Both the position numbers and the translations under genes were made by a program. A stretch of 64,000 nucleotides of DNA from Annona cherimola. Its lineage: Eukaryota > Streptophyta > Magnoliopsida > Magnoliales > Annonaceae. The stretch covers positions 23,541,335 to 23,605,334 of the forward strand of contig CM059977.1 in the NCBI GenBank assembly GCA_030490835.1, read 5' to 3'. Positions 47,170 through 58,295 of this stretch are shown piece after piece (within the stretch, counting starts at the first letter, position 1; each line of letters opens with the position of its first letter). Under the pieces are notes generated by a model. That model was not told where the DNA came from, searched no databases, and saw only the letters and a list, made by a program, of their open reading frames with translations.

Positions 47170-48054
47170 TACTTATATTATCATGGAAACCCTTTCATTT
47201 GTCTAACATCAATGTGCATGGGCCCCATCTACAACATATGTAAAATCAACATAATAAAATATTTTAATGGTAATGCTAAATATCAATTTTAAAGTAATAT
47301 TTTCAACATTTAAAACATCTAAAATATCATTACTGTATGAAAAAATGATTTTATAAAATATTACTACATTTTAATACATACGTAAATGAAATCTAAGTAT
47401 TTTTCCTAATTTACACATAAATATACCTATTTTCTAGCAAATATAATCTATGAATATATTAGATTTGAATAAAATTTGGTCTCATAAGTAAATAAATTAG
47501 GTTAAATATAATAAATGAATTGATTTTTTCATCAAGCATCAAATTTTAAATTTTGAGGAAGTTACATATAACAACTTCCATGTAACCCATTTAAATATAT
47601 AAAAAATTTATTTAATTTATTTATTATTTAGTAAATTTAAATGAAATTTTATATTAGGATCTTGCACAAATCAAAAGAGAAATTCGCGCAAGATTGTGTG
47701 TGGTCGCGTGTAGGATTCAGAAATCAGAAGATCGACTCCAGCACGCCGCCTGCTAAACCGGAGCTCTTTCCTCTTTTATTTCATCCGTGGAAAATGCTCC
47801 AATAAAATGAAATGTGGATTAGAAATTTATTAATAACGGAGAATTGATGTGCATTGGAAAATGAGAAACAAGTTTCGTGAATAAAAAAATAAAATTAGGA
47901 ATAAAAAATATGATTATTATGTTAACTAAAAAGTAATATCGGAATTGAAAATTTCTTTGAAATGAAAACTCGTTTCATTCAACGCATACCCCAAGTTCCA
48001 AGTTCCACAACTTACAAAATTTTTACTTTTTAATTTACAAGATCTCATCTCATT

Positions 48055-49199
48055 TAGGGGTGTTAACGGATCGGGTTGAACGGGTTGAAGTCTAATCCTA
48101 ATTCTAACCCATTTAATATATCTCAACCCTAATCCGTTTATTAACTCATTTAAAAAACTTCAACCCTAACCCATTTACAACCCATTTAATAAATGGGTTA
48201 ACGAATTGTTAACGGGTTATGTTTGTTACTAATTTTAATGCTAAAAACTTCAATAAAGTCTGTAAAATTAAATAAATTAAATAACTCAAAGTAACGTATC
48301 CGATCTGTCGAGTCTTCATGTGTGCGGCGCTGCATATCTGAAGGTCACAACGTGCTAACGTCTGTCGAGTCTTCATGCGTGCGACGGCAGATCAAAAGTC
48401 GCAGCAAGTGCCAACTGCCGACGTCTGACGAGTGCCAAATATGGTGTATGTTCCTTTGTAGCTTGCAGGTAAGACCTTCGACGACTCAACGGACCGGAGA
48501 GGTACACAATAGCGAGAGGAGGAGGCGAGGTAGCCTTTCTAGTGGTGAGTAAGAGAAGAGAGAAAAGATGACGAAGAGAGCCAACGTAGTCCACAAATCG
48601 ATGACAGGCGAGGAACGAGAACCAGAGCGAGCAGGAGAAAAGGAGTGGGCGAGGGAGACACTCTATGCCCTTGAAGAATGCTCTGATTGATGTAACTGCA
48701 ACATTAAATGTAATTTATTTATTTTTATGTAGCTTTATTGACAACGCAGTGCAGCGTAGTTGTCATGGGTCATTGAGCGGAGGAGTCAAAAGCAATTGTT
48801 GCTTTTGTGGAAGGGGTCCCAGCTATGAAATATGACTTGCGTATGGTGGCAAATCCAAGGGAATTTCAAATCTCAGTCTCGGCTGCAACTGCAGAAGTTA
48901 ACATCATGCGCGGGCGTTGAGCGGGACAGAGTGCCAAGAGCGGAAAGCCGAGAATCAACTAATATATATATAATTATATATAATATATTATAAATGGGTT
49001 ATACGGGTTGGACAAGTTATATAAACGGATTAGACAGATTGACAGGTTGCAAAGTCTCAGCCCTAATCCGTTTATTTAATTGAATAGTTAAACGGGTTGG
49101 CGGACCATAACCCATTATTCAAAAATTTCAACCCAAACCCATTTATTAACGGGTCGGACGAGTGGGTTAACGAGTTGACAATAACCATTAAAACCTCTA
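48055..49199. mobile_element. hAT-type element of the TAGGGGTGTTAA family with GC-rich cargo
   Basis: Ends TAGGGGTGTTAACGG and ATTAAAACCTCTA. Flanks ATCTCATT (48047-48054) and GTCTCATT (49200-49207) match at seven of eight. Both ends have the family's GGGTT/AACCC runs. The middle (about 48300-48960) is GC-rich, unrelated to the 10029 copy, and includes a repeat of TCTGTCGAGTCTTCATG (48304, 48360). Confidence 0.8.
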
Positions 49200-49207
49200 G
49201 TCTCATT

Positions 49208-50170
49208 CGATGCAATTGGTTTTATACCACCTTTTTCTTATCGGATTTCTTTAAAAAAATATATATTTCGAACTCTGCAGGAGTGATTTAAGACATGCAT
49301 TTTGATTCTTAAAATGACATAAACCAATATGCGATGAAACTTCAAGCTAAGTTGTTTGTAGATACGAACCAATCCAGAAAAAAAAAAAAGAGTTGTAATT
49401 ACGGGAAATCCAAGAAAAGCATGTAAATTCATAACATTTGCAGTAAAGCAAATATCTAGGGAAGTAGGAATTCCCCTAAAAGTTAACCATGCTAGGGCGG
49501 TAGTTATCTGATGGAACTAAATTACATATTTTTGAAACTAGGGACCACAATTTATATGTTCATCTAAAGTAATCTATCTGCTGCAAGCGAGATGCTCAAA
49601 AAGGTAAAACAAGTACTGATTTCACACACTTTAGTAACCAATATGAATCCGCCGGCAAATGCTTTGGGTTATTAACAGACTCCTGCCGCAGCGGATGCAA
49701 ATGTATTAGGTAATACTCGGGTCATTTTGCATTTTGATCTCTCTCTCTCATCATGCGTATTTATTTTTTAATCTATGAGTTTTACATATTTATTTTTTAA
49801 ATCCTATAAGTTTTCCGCCTTTACATTTTAAACTCTGTAGTTAATGCACGTCATCGAATGAATAAAAAAATTTTCAGTAACATATGCAAAAATTTTAATG
49901 ATAATAGTGCCCTTGAAGGAAGTGATTCACCATATGAATTGATTTAACTTGGCCATAACAAGCATCATACTATAGAAAAATTTGAGTAAATTCATTTCAT
50001 AAGTCAACTCAAAATTATATAAAATTGTCATGCTTGTATATACAAGCTAACTCGATTAAGCCATAAAGTTATTTTAGATTTTTAATTTACAAATATGGGA
50101 CTTAAAAATCAAACATGTGATATTTATGAATTAAAAAGACAAATACGCATAGTTAAAAAATAATTAAAAT
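49208..50170. other. Intergenic stretch upstream of the lectin receptor kinase
   Basis: AT-rich, no gene or repeat end recognised. Confidence 0.4.
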
Positions 50171-50173
50171 GCA

Positions 50174-50290
50174 AAAAAAAAAGAAAGAAAGAAAGAAAAA
50201 ACACGCGCGCACACACACTCAGCTGCACATGCACATGCCAAACTCAGCTGGCTCGGCTACGCCTTTTAATACCCGGGGCAGAGTCTGCAC
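50174..50290 (+). promoter_or_regulatory. Putative core promoter of the lectin receptor kinase
   Basis: An A/GAAA and CG/CA simple-repeat tract (about 50174-50220) is followed by a TATA-like TTTTAATA at 50264-50271, about 105 bp before the start codon. No other element is clear. The placement suits a TATA box but was judged by eye only. Confidence 0.4.
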
Positions 50291-50375
50291 TTCTTCTCGC
50301 AGTCTTGCCATCTCTTCGGGCCGAGTCGGGCGAAATCCCTAAAGAACCCCATCGATCCTTCTCCTCACCCACCCA

Positions 50376-52430
50376 ATGTCGAAAACCCTCCTTTTTCTCT
50401 CCCTCCTCCTCCTCCCCGTCCTCCTGATCTCCACCTTCGCTCAATCCACAGAGTTCTACTTCAACGGATTCTCAGACGCATCCAATAATCTCACTCTCGA
50501 CGGCGTTGCTCAGATCCAATCCAACGGCGTCCTCCGCCTCACCAACGATACCAGCCGCCTGATCGGGCATGCCTTCTATTGCAACCCAGTTCAGCTCAAG
50601 AACTCCACCGCCACCTTCTCCTTCTCCACCGCCTTCGCCTTCGCCATCGTTCCCGAATACCCCAAGCTCGGCGGCCATGGCCTAGCCTTCACCATCTCCC
50701 CTTCCCCCTACCTCCCTGGCGCCCTCCCCAGCCAATACCTGGGCCTCTTCAACGCCAGCGACATTGGCAACGTCACCAACCACATCCTCGCCATCGAATT
50801 CGACACCGTCCAGGACTTCGAGTTCGGCGACATTAACGACAATCACATCGGCGTCGATATTAACAGCATGAGGTCGAACGCGTCCGCCTCCGCAGCCTAC
50901 TACGATGACGGCACGCCCCCCAAAATGCGGAACGTCTCTTTGAAAGCCGGGGCGACGATTCAGGCCTGGGTCGACTACGACGACGACGAGAAAGTACTGA
51001 ACGTGACGATTTCGCCCAACTCGGACAAACCCAAACTGCCGCTATTGACGTTCCCGATCGATCTATCCCTGTTTTTGAGTGATTCGATGTATGTGGGGTT
51101 CTCTTCCTCGACGGGGCTGCTTGCGAGCTCTCATTACATTATGGGATGGAACTTCAAGACGAACGGAGCAGTCCAGTCGCTCGATCTCTCATCGCTTCCT
51201 TCTCTGCCCCACGGGAAGAAGCATCACAGCATGCTCGTCTTCGGCGTCACTGTTTCAGCTGTTCTTGTGATAGTGGTTGCTTTCTCGGCGGCGATCTACC
51301 TCATCCGGAAGATCAAGAATGCCGACGTGATCGAGCCGTGGGAGCTAGAGTACGGCCCCCACCGGTTTTCTTACAAGGAGCTGAGGAAAGCCACCAAGGG
51401 GTTTCGCGACAAGGAGCTGTTGGGCTTCGGCGGATTCGGCCGCGTGTACAAAGGAACGCTGCCGAAATCGAAGACCGAGATCGCCGTGAAGCGGATTTCG
51501 CATGAATCGAAACAGGGCATCCGGGAATTCGTGGCGGAGATAGGCAGCATCGGGCGGCTGCGGCATCGGAATCTCGTCCGGCTGCAGGGATGGTGCCGGA
51601 GGCGCAGCGATCTGATGCTGGTGTACGACTTCATGGTGAACGGTAGTCTTGATCGCTACCTGTTCGACGATCCCAAAACGACATTGAACTGGAGCCAGAG
51701 ATACAGGGTCTTGCGCGGCGTCGCCAGCGGGCTGCTCTACCTGCACGAGGAATGGGAGCAGATCGTCATCCACCGCGACGTGAAGGCCAGCAACGTGCTG
51801 CTCGACGGCGACATGAACGGGCGGCTGGGCGACTTTGGGCTGGCCCGGCTCTATGAGCACGGGGCGAACCCGAACACGACCCACGTGGTGGGGACGCTAG
51901 GGTACCTGGCGCCGGAGCTGACGCGGACGGGCAAAGCCACGACGGCGACCGATGTATTTGCCTTCGGCGCGCTGCTGCTGGAGGTGGCCTGCGGCCGGCG
52001 GCCCATAGAGGCAAAGGCGCTGCCTGAGGAGATGCTACTGGTGGATTGGGTGTGGGAGAAATGGAAGGCGGGGGTGCTTTTTGATGCGATGGACAGGAAG
52101 CTGGGGGGCGAGTACGACGCGGATGAGGCGGAGCTTGTCCTGAAGCTGGGAATGGTGTGCTCGCACCCGGTGGCTGGCGAACGGCCGAGTATGAGGGACG
52201 TGGTCAGGTTCTTGGATGGCGATGGTGGCCCAGTGCACGTTTCCAAAGAGCAGCCGTTGGACTGCGAGGCAGCGAAGAGCATGGGGTTTGATGATTTCCT
52301 GCATTCCTATCCGTCGTCGTCGATGGAGAAGGCCGAGGAGGTCCAGGACGAGTATTCCTTCGTCGTGGTCGGCGAGGCGGAGGGGTTGCCGCCGACTACT
52401 TGTTCGCCGGCATCCCTTTTGTCTAGTTGA
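50376..52430 (+). CDS. L-type lectin-domain receptor-like kinase (LecRK), single exon, 684 aa
   Basis: A plasma-membrane receptor kinase with an extracellular legume-lectin domain. It has a signal peptide (1-22) and a lectin domain (about 24-270) with the E-F-D-T and D-N-H-I-G-V-D metal/carbohydrate-site region at 141-161. Eight N-glycosylation sequons lie at N38, 57, 76, 126, 132, 168, 186 and 209. One membrane helix (285-310) is followed by basic residues. The kinase domain (about 346-615) has glycine loop GFGGFGRV (350-357), Lys372, Glu388, HRD (466-468), DFG (486-488) and APE (512-514). It is thus an active-type RD Ser/Thr kinase of full family length, with a 70-residue acidic/Ser-rich tail. 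Lack of introns is normal for this family. The start is the first ATG with an immediate signal peptide. The coding sequence is very GC-rich against an AT-rich surround. The subclass resembles clade IV-like LecRKs, but ligand and biological role cannot be read. Confidence 0.95.
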   Translation: MSKTLLFLSLLLLPVLLISTFAQSTEFYFNGFSDASNNLTLDGVAQIQSNGVLRLTNDTSRLIGHAFYCNPVQLKNSTATFSFSTAFAFAIVPEYPKLGGHGLAFTISPSPYLPGALPSQYLGLFNASDIGNVTNHILAIEFDTVQDFEFGDINDNHIGVDINSMRSNASASAAYYDDGTPPKMRNVSLKAGATIQAWVDYDDDEKVLNVTISPNSDKPKLPLLTFPIDLSLFLSDSMYVGFSSSTGLLASSHYIMGWNFKTNGAVQSLDLSSLPSLPHGKKHHSMLVFGVTVSAVLVIVVAFSAAIYLIRKIKNADVIEPWELEYGPHRFSYKELRKATKGFRDKELLGFGGFGRVYKGTLPKSKTEIAVKRISHESKQGIREFVAEIGSIGRLRHRNLVRLQGWCRRRSDLMLVYDFMVNGSLDRYLFDDPKTTLNWSQRYRVLRGVASGLLYLHEEWEQIVIHRDVKASNVLLDGDMNGRLGDFGLARLYEHGANPNTTHVVGTLGYLAPELTRTGKATTATDVFAFGALLLEVACGRRPIEAKALPEEMLLVDWVWEKWKAGVLFDAMDRKLGGEYDADEAELVLKLGMVCSHPVAGERPSMRDVVRFLDGDGGPVHVSKEQPLDCEAAKSMGFDDFLHSYPSSSMEKAEEVQDEYSFVVVGEAEGLPPTTCSPASLLSS

Positions 52431-52656
52431 CGAACGCCTCATTCGCTCGGCCGTCGGATGGACGGACATCCATGGGGCCCACTGGCGCGGTCGCTGTGGC
52501 TGTTACACGTGTGCCGCTGTGGCTCGCGGCTCTGCTGTATACAAATTTAAAAATCAAAGGAGTTTCGATGGTATTTTAAGGAATCTGAGGGCTGAGCCGG
52601 AAGGGAACCTTTCCATTAGGCATCTCTGTCAGCTCAATTTTCCATGTGAAAGACCG

Positions 52657-52895
52657 GGAGCGCAATTCAGTGCACCCGGGTGCATTCAGCCTCAACGCAC
52701 CCGGGTGCACTGCACCTATTTTTTTTATTTTTTTTTAAAAATTTTTGTATACAATGGTTAATCTAGGTTTATTTAACATATGTATCAATTTTTACTATTT
52801 TTGGAAACTTTTAGATATTTTTTTTAGATTTTTAAAAATCAGTGGCATTTTTTGCGTTGAGGCTGAATGCACCCGGGTGCACTGAATTGCGCTCC
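52657..52895. mobile_element. Foldback element with perfect 43-bp inverted ends, just 3' of the receptor kinase
   Basis: The first and last 43 bases are exact reverse complements, starting GGAGCGCAATTCAGTGCACC. Perfect 9-bp duplication GAAAGACCG at 52648-52656 and 52896-52904. It lies 226 bp past the kinase stop codon, so it may be within the 3' UTR. Member of the GCACCCGGGTGC family. Confidence 0.92.
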
Positions 52896-53139
52896 GAAAG
52901 ACCGCGGGGACTTTCCTTCGTGGCAGGGAGCGAGGGAGGTGAGAGGATGGAGAATTGAGCTATTAATGCTCTCGGGTATATATATATATATTAGTTTTTT
53001 TGAACATTTTTTTTTATAAAACTGTTAATTTAGGTGTAATTAACATCTATATTAATTTTTACTATTTTTGAAAATCAAATCTTTAATTACAACTAAAAGG
53101 CGGACGCACCTTTTGTGACTTTATATTTTTTTAATATTA

Positions 53140-53430
53140 GGGTATGTTTGGGAAGTTGTAAAATTTTTGATGAAAAGTTTTGTATGTAAAAGTTGTTAAA
53201 TCAGTAGAAAATGATGTGGTATTGTAGGGGTAATAATGAGGAGTAAAAAGAATAAATTTAAAATAAATATGTTAGTTATATTGGTAGTTGTGTAGAAATG
53301 ATTGAAAAGTAGGATTGTTGTATAGAAAGATGTGTAAAAAATAATTAAAAAAAGAGTAGTCATGAAGAGTGAAAAGTTTTAGATTGAAAAGTTTTAACTT
53401 GACAAGTTTTTCAAATTGTCAAACACACCC
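53140..53430. mobile_element. Tourist-type MITE with TTA duplication
   Basis: 291 bp, ends GGGTATGTTTGGGAAG and GTCAAACACACCC, flanked by TTA at 53137-53139 and 53431-53433. Best-preserved copy of the family here. Confidence 0.88.
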
Positions 53431-53513
53431 TTAAAAGCCACAAAAGCAACAGTTTCAGGAACCTGGTCGATCATTAAAAACATGCAAAGAAGGATAACTG
53501 TTGCCATTAACTT

Positions 53514-53735
53514 TGAGGGGACGTTTGATAACGTGTAAAATTGTAGGATTATGGGAAATGGTGGGAAATGAAAAAGAAAATATTTTGATAAATGTGTGAT
53601 TAATAGGAAATGATAGATGTATAGTTTGAATAAATAGGTTTGTTGTATGTAGTTGGTAGGAAAAATGATTGAAAAGTAGGGGTAAAAGTGGGAAAAATAG
53701 TGTAATTGATAGAGTAATAATTAGTCTTGGGAAAC
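53514..53735. mobile_element. MITE-like element related to the Tourist type
   Basis: Ends near GGGGACGTTTGATAACG and GGGAAACCAAATACC are inverted. The A-rich body resembles but is distinct from the 53140 family. Boundaries approximate. Confidence 0.5.
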
Positions 53736-54095
53736 CAAATACCATGGAAAAACCATGGTTCCTTGCTTGGGCAGCTAGAACGTGCAAAAGTTTTAAGCAT
53801 ACCTGTTTGGGCTCCGTTGAGGCTTTTTTGCAAGCTAGGTTTGATGTTCAAGTTTGGATTCGCACGTGTAGAGTGCCCACAGTCTAAGGTGTACGAGCAT
53901 CAAACGAATATACAAGTTATATTCCATGATCACTTCTCCAAAGCTTGCAATGATTCTTTTGTTCACAATATCCGAGTTCTTCAGATGGGTGGGTATCAAC
54001 TGATATCAGATCAGTGGGGTGTTACCGTGTTAGGGACCCGGTGTCCACGCCTAAGGTGGGATCTTTGGACCCCATCTGCGTACCTTGATGTAAAT
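53736..54095. other. Intergenic stretch, unrecognised
   Basis: More balanced base composition with an open frame of 134 codons (53727-54131, plus). I find no known domain in it. Confidence 0.35.
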
Positions 54096-54096
54096 A

Positions 54097-54340
54097 CCTA
54101 TTTTTATTTTTTAAAATTTTTTTATATTTAATGTGTATCAATTTTTATTATTTTTAGAGATTTTTAAATTTTTTTCTAATATTTAAAAATCAGCATCATT
54201 TTAGTAATTAAAAAATTATTTAAAAATTTCTAAAAAGGGTAAAAGTTAATACACATGTTAAATACACTTAAATTAATAATTTTATAAAAAAAATTAATTT
54301 TTTTTTAAAAATAAGTTAAATGCACCGGTTCCAGAGGAGT
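54097..54340. mobile_element. Foldback element, decayed
   Basis: Arms TTTAATGTGTATCAATTTTT and AAAGTTAATACACATGTTAA pair around about 54205. Same family as 777 and 10670; ends lost. Confidence 0.55.
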
Positions 54341-54454
54341 TAAAAAGAGTTGTTGAAGAAATAATTACATTAAGCTTGTTTTTTTACCACAAGCTTGCCT
54401 GGTTTAATTTTTAGACTTTTAGTACGGTTTCAATAATCTTGTGAAAAGCAACTG

Positions 54455-54600
54455 ACGCAAAGGCACGGTGGTATGCACTGGGGGTATCATGTCCATTAGT
54501 CCCAAGTTTGAACCTAGTACAGTGCATGTCCTGGGTTGTAAAACCAGTACAACCTCAGACAAGATTAAAATAACAATAACAATAATAATAAAATTTTAAA
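54455..54600 (+). mobile_element. SINE-like element, family F
   Basis: Box A-like GTGGTATGCACTGGGGG, box B-like AGTTTGAACCTAG, tail of AATAACAATAATAATAAAA. Duplication not identified. Confidence 0.6.
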
Positions 54601-55187
54601 AAAAGTACGACGGAAAAGATAATAATGATAATATTATAGAAATCATGACAGTAGAAAGAATGAACATAAATAGTTAATGAGTAACAATTCAATATTCACA
54701 ATAAGGATGGAGATTTCATATTTATTCTGTTTTTTAATTTTAAATGTGTTATTTAAATATAAACCATTTATCATGTTTAACAAATGTCCTTTTTATCATG
54801 CTATTAAAAATAATGTTCGTTGCTAACTTATATCTTATCAATATTAACATCTTTTAAAAGTGAATATATAAATATCGAAATTGTTAAAAAGTGTATAGTA
54901 TAATTATTGGAACCATAAATAAATACACATGAATAAATATGATTGATGGTTTAGCTTTTTTTAAAAAATATATTTTAAAACTAAACTAAGGTTAAACATT
55001 GATCCTCCATGCTTATGGTAAGCACCCAATTATCACTCATAGTTACTTTTTTACAAAATAAATCATTATATTGAAAAGAGAGAGCTTTAAGCAATTCAAT
55101 AATATCGAAATCACACGTTCTACCATGAACATGCTTTTACCCCTCGAAAAGGCCCAAAACAACGACATAACGATATATAAATTGTGT
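54601..55187. other. Intergenic stretch, no gene seen
   Basis: AT-rich, nothing recognised. Confidence 0.4.
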
Positions 55188-55453
55188 TTGCGAAGTTACA
55201 AATTTTTGAATGAAAAATTTTTGATATAAAAATTGTTAAATTGAAAGAAAATAATGTGCTATAGTACAAGTAATGATAAGAAGTAAAAATAATAAAATTA
55301 AAATAGATATGTTAATTGTAAGGATAATTGTGAAAAATTAATTGAAAGGTAAAATGAATGTATAATAAGATGTAAAGAAATGATTAAAAATAGATAATTA
55401 TAAAGAATGAAAACTTTTAGCATAATATTTTTTACTATTTACCAGACACACCC
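55188..55453. mobile_element. Tourist-type MITE
   Basis: Ends TTGTGTTTGCGAAG and CCAGACACACCC; A-rich strand body ATGATAAGAAGTAAAAATAA. Confidence 0.65.
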
Positions 55454-55646
55454 ATAGTAGGTAGTACCTAATGTGGCTTATTAAAACATATTTTACTTGA
55501 TTTGATCTGTAAAATATTTTTCTCAATTTTAAAAGTCATCTATTTTTAATTTTAAGACTTTAAAATTAAGAAAAATGAACATCTTAATGGTTTAAATTTT
55601 CACATGTATTTTCCCTGGGTAAAATCTACTTTCCTAAAAATATAAA

Positions 55647-55902
55647 TGATGTATTTTGGAAGTGATAAAACATGTAAAAGTTTTTAAAGCAGGAGGAAAT
55701 AATGTAATAAGATAGAAGTAATGACAAGGAGTAAAAAAAATAAAGTTAAAATATAGAAATTAATTGTATAAGTAATTGCAGAGAAATGATTTAAAAATAT
55801 GATAGTTGTACAAGAAAATGTGAAGAAATAATATAAAAATAGAATAATTATGAAAAATAAAAAATTTTGGACGGAAAAGTTTCGTATTTAACCGAACGTA
55901 CC
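55647..55902. mobile_element. Tourist-type MITE, degenerate
   Basis: Ends TGATGTATTTTGGAAG and CCGAACGTACCC; body AATAATGTAATAAGATAGAA. Confidence 0.6.
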
Positions 55903-57536
55903 CAAAATAAAAAATTCAGCCCTCTTGGCAAATCAGGACGACATCAAAAGGCCATTTGTCCTGCTTTGAATGCTAATGGACTTACATTCAAGTCTTCCCT
56001 AATGTTCTATACTTCAAATAATCCCTCCCACTGAGTATTTCCAAACTTCGACGGTGGCTTTTGGTTTGATTGTTATTGACTTGTATCTCATAAGTTCATC
56101 CGATTGCTGACATGCAACAAGCTAAAATAGAAGTATCATATGCAAATTGGGATGCTTTGAAGCCACTTTAAATTCCGTTGCCACTTTATACATGCACAAG
56201 TAGTATAAAGTCGAAACTCGACTCTGAAATAATGATTTTGTTGGTATATGATTTGTACCCATAATTCTCAAACCTATTCCAAAACATATAATATTCTTGA
56301 ATTGAATCTGCATTACTATTTCCAAGACTTTCTCAATTATCATAACAGTTTTTTCAATTTTCAATATAACTTTACGTATTCCTAATACACATCATTACAT
56401 TCTCTTCCTAAATAAGATTTCATCCAAAAATCTTATGTGTTTTGAAAGAGGTTACACTAAGCATTTTTGGGAATTTTTTTTTTTTTTTTCCAGTTAGTAT
56501 CTATTCTAGCATTCACTGATTTGAATTCTTGTTTCTGCCCTTTGCAATCGCAGCTGAGCTATTCGGGAATAGAAAATAGTTCAAAGATTTCCAGAGAGGC
56601 AGAGGAGGGTTGTATCTGTTCTACACAGAGCTAGAGACAGGTCCAGACACAATGACAGAACCCTGTACGTCAGGCATAGGGAAAACCAGCGGTGAAGCTG
56701 TCATGGGAAAGAATCTGAGACGTTCCATTGAATGGTTCATATAACAGAAGTGTTAATGTATTATTCAGCAGGATATGGTGTGGCATGCATCTAAGAACTA
56801 TGGTGGCTTGAACGACTTCATCATCATCATTGATCGATGCAACAGGTGATCTCCTCTGTGGAATCTTTATCATCAATTCCATACGCCAATGTGCTGGAAC
56901 CCTTTGTTCTGATTTTAGAGAACACATGGCAGCTGTTGGGTCTTACATATTTGTTTTCCTCGGAAAGTACCCAGGTCCCAGGTCAGTTCACTTCTTCAGA
57001 ATGCACGACCGTTGCAACCATTGGCCTTTTAGCGGACAGGTCTCGGTGGCTGCAGTGTTGGAAAAGCTTCGATACTTTTGCTATCTGCGAGAATAGTATG
57101 TAGAGTACTACATTTGATCAATCTATTCATTGGATTGAAGTTGCCGAGCCTTGTAACTCGTTATCCTTTCGATTCCAGAAGACTTCCTGCTGAATTTGTT
57201 TCCCATCTTCCTGTGGTTTGTTTCTTGTTGCATTAGCCGCATTTAATACGAACAGTCGGACCCATCCGCCTTTTTCAACAACATATTTGCTGAATTGAAG
57301 TTGTCTCCAGCAGTTTTTTAATAGCCAGTGCAACCGCTATTTGGTACCGCTCCCTGCCTAACTATATGTAGAATCATTTGAATCCGCTTCCTTCACTCTC
57401 ATAAATACACTTCACAACTGTCTAGTGAGTAGTGCCCATCCATACAGCCTTCTCTGGGGGTCGAATCTGTTTTCTGTCACCAGCTGCTGTCAATTGCTGC
57501 CTTGGTCACGCAACTTGCGCAGCAAACCCAACCTCA
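55903..57536 (+). other. Unrecognised gene-like stretch, perhaps a gene remnant or 3' UTR
   Basis: From about 56530 composition becomes more balanced. A splice-acceptor-like TTTGCAATCGCAG (56542-56554) is followed by a short open frame A-E-L-F-G-N-R-K and a stop at 56577-56579, as a last exon might look. Two overlapping 88-codon plus-strand frames near 56830-57103 have no domain I know. No upstream exons were found. Confidence 0.25.
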
Positions 57537-57551
57537 AGAACGGATCCAAAC

Positions 57552-57878
57552 ACCAACCGAGGCTAGCTCGGTTGGTGGCTGTCAGAGGCGCAAAGGTGCG
57601 CAGGGCAGCGGCGGAGCTTCGAATCGCCCTCCAGGCGGAAAAAATGGGTGGGAGCGAAACAAGGTGGTCTCCCGGGTGGATGGTGTGTGGGAGCAGGTGG
57701 TCTCCCAAGTGGTTGTTGGAAGCTGTGTCTTCCTCATTCTTTCGTGGAGCTGTGTCTCCAGATTTCTTTGGGAATATGTGTCCCTTATATTTGTAAGAAT
57801 GTCTCAGATCTTCAAGTATAATATGTGTTGAGATACGTGTAATTGTACCAATCAAAAAAAAAAAAAAAAAAAAAAAAG
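57552..57878 (+). mobile_element. tRNA-derived SINE, family A, best copy
   Basis: Box A TAGCTCGGTTGG (57564-57575), box B-like GCTTCGAATCGCC (about 57616), body with GCTGTGTCTTCCTC and GGAGCTGTGTCTCC, 3' region GTGTTGAGATACGTGTAAT, then 24 A. A 15-bp duplication AGAACGGATCCAAAC lies at 57537-57551 and 57879-57893. The long pure A-tail and perfect duplication mark a recent insertion. Confidence 0.93.
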
Positions 57879-58295
57879 AGAACGGATCCAAACGAATTAA
57901 TTCCTATGAAATTTCCGTGACCCAAACCATTCGTTATGTTTAAACATGCATGTTTAAACTAAGAGCTCGTTCACGATATTGACGAAAGTTTTGGTAGTCA
58001 GTAAAATCACCTAAGTGAATTAGTGAAGATAGCCCCTTTTCGTCGTTGAAACTGGTGTTTGGTAATGCGAGTGAAGTAGAAAGCGAAAAAGAAAATAATT
58101 TTTTTTAAAAAAAAAATACAAGAGTTATGCGACAGTATATAACTAGAATGAGAATAAATAATGTAATTATATGAAAATAATTAGAAAATATTATAAAAAT
58201 GAAAAAATAAGATAATTGATAGTTAAGATATCAACTTGGAAAATGTATAGGAAAAACCCTATATTCTAACTATTTATCCATACTTTTTTATTTTT

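Larger units (their letters stand above)
46038..47600. mobile_element. Mutator-like MITE family M1, host of three nested elements
   Basis: The left end AGGAATGCTTCTATGAAAC and body pieces at 46038-46087, 46698-46740 and 47170-47600 together form one M1 copy. It is interrupted by the elements at 46098 and 46750. The right end is near AACTTCCATGTAACCC. Confidence 0.7.

Noticed and set aside
51345..52761. Several open frames of 80-180 codons overlapping the receptor kinase on both strands
   Set aside because: They arise from the GC-rich kinase codons in other frames and have Arg/Pro-rich, domain-free translations.
57425..57831. Two overlapping 109-123-codon plus-strand frames
   Set aside because: They lie mostly inside the SINE at 57552-57878 and carry no domain.
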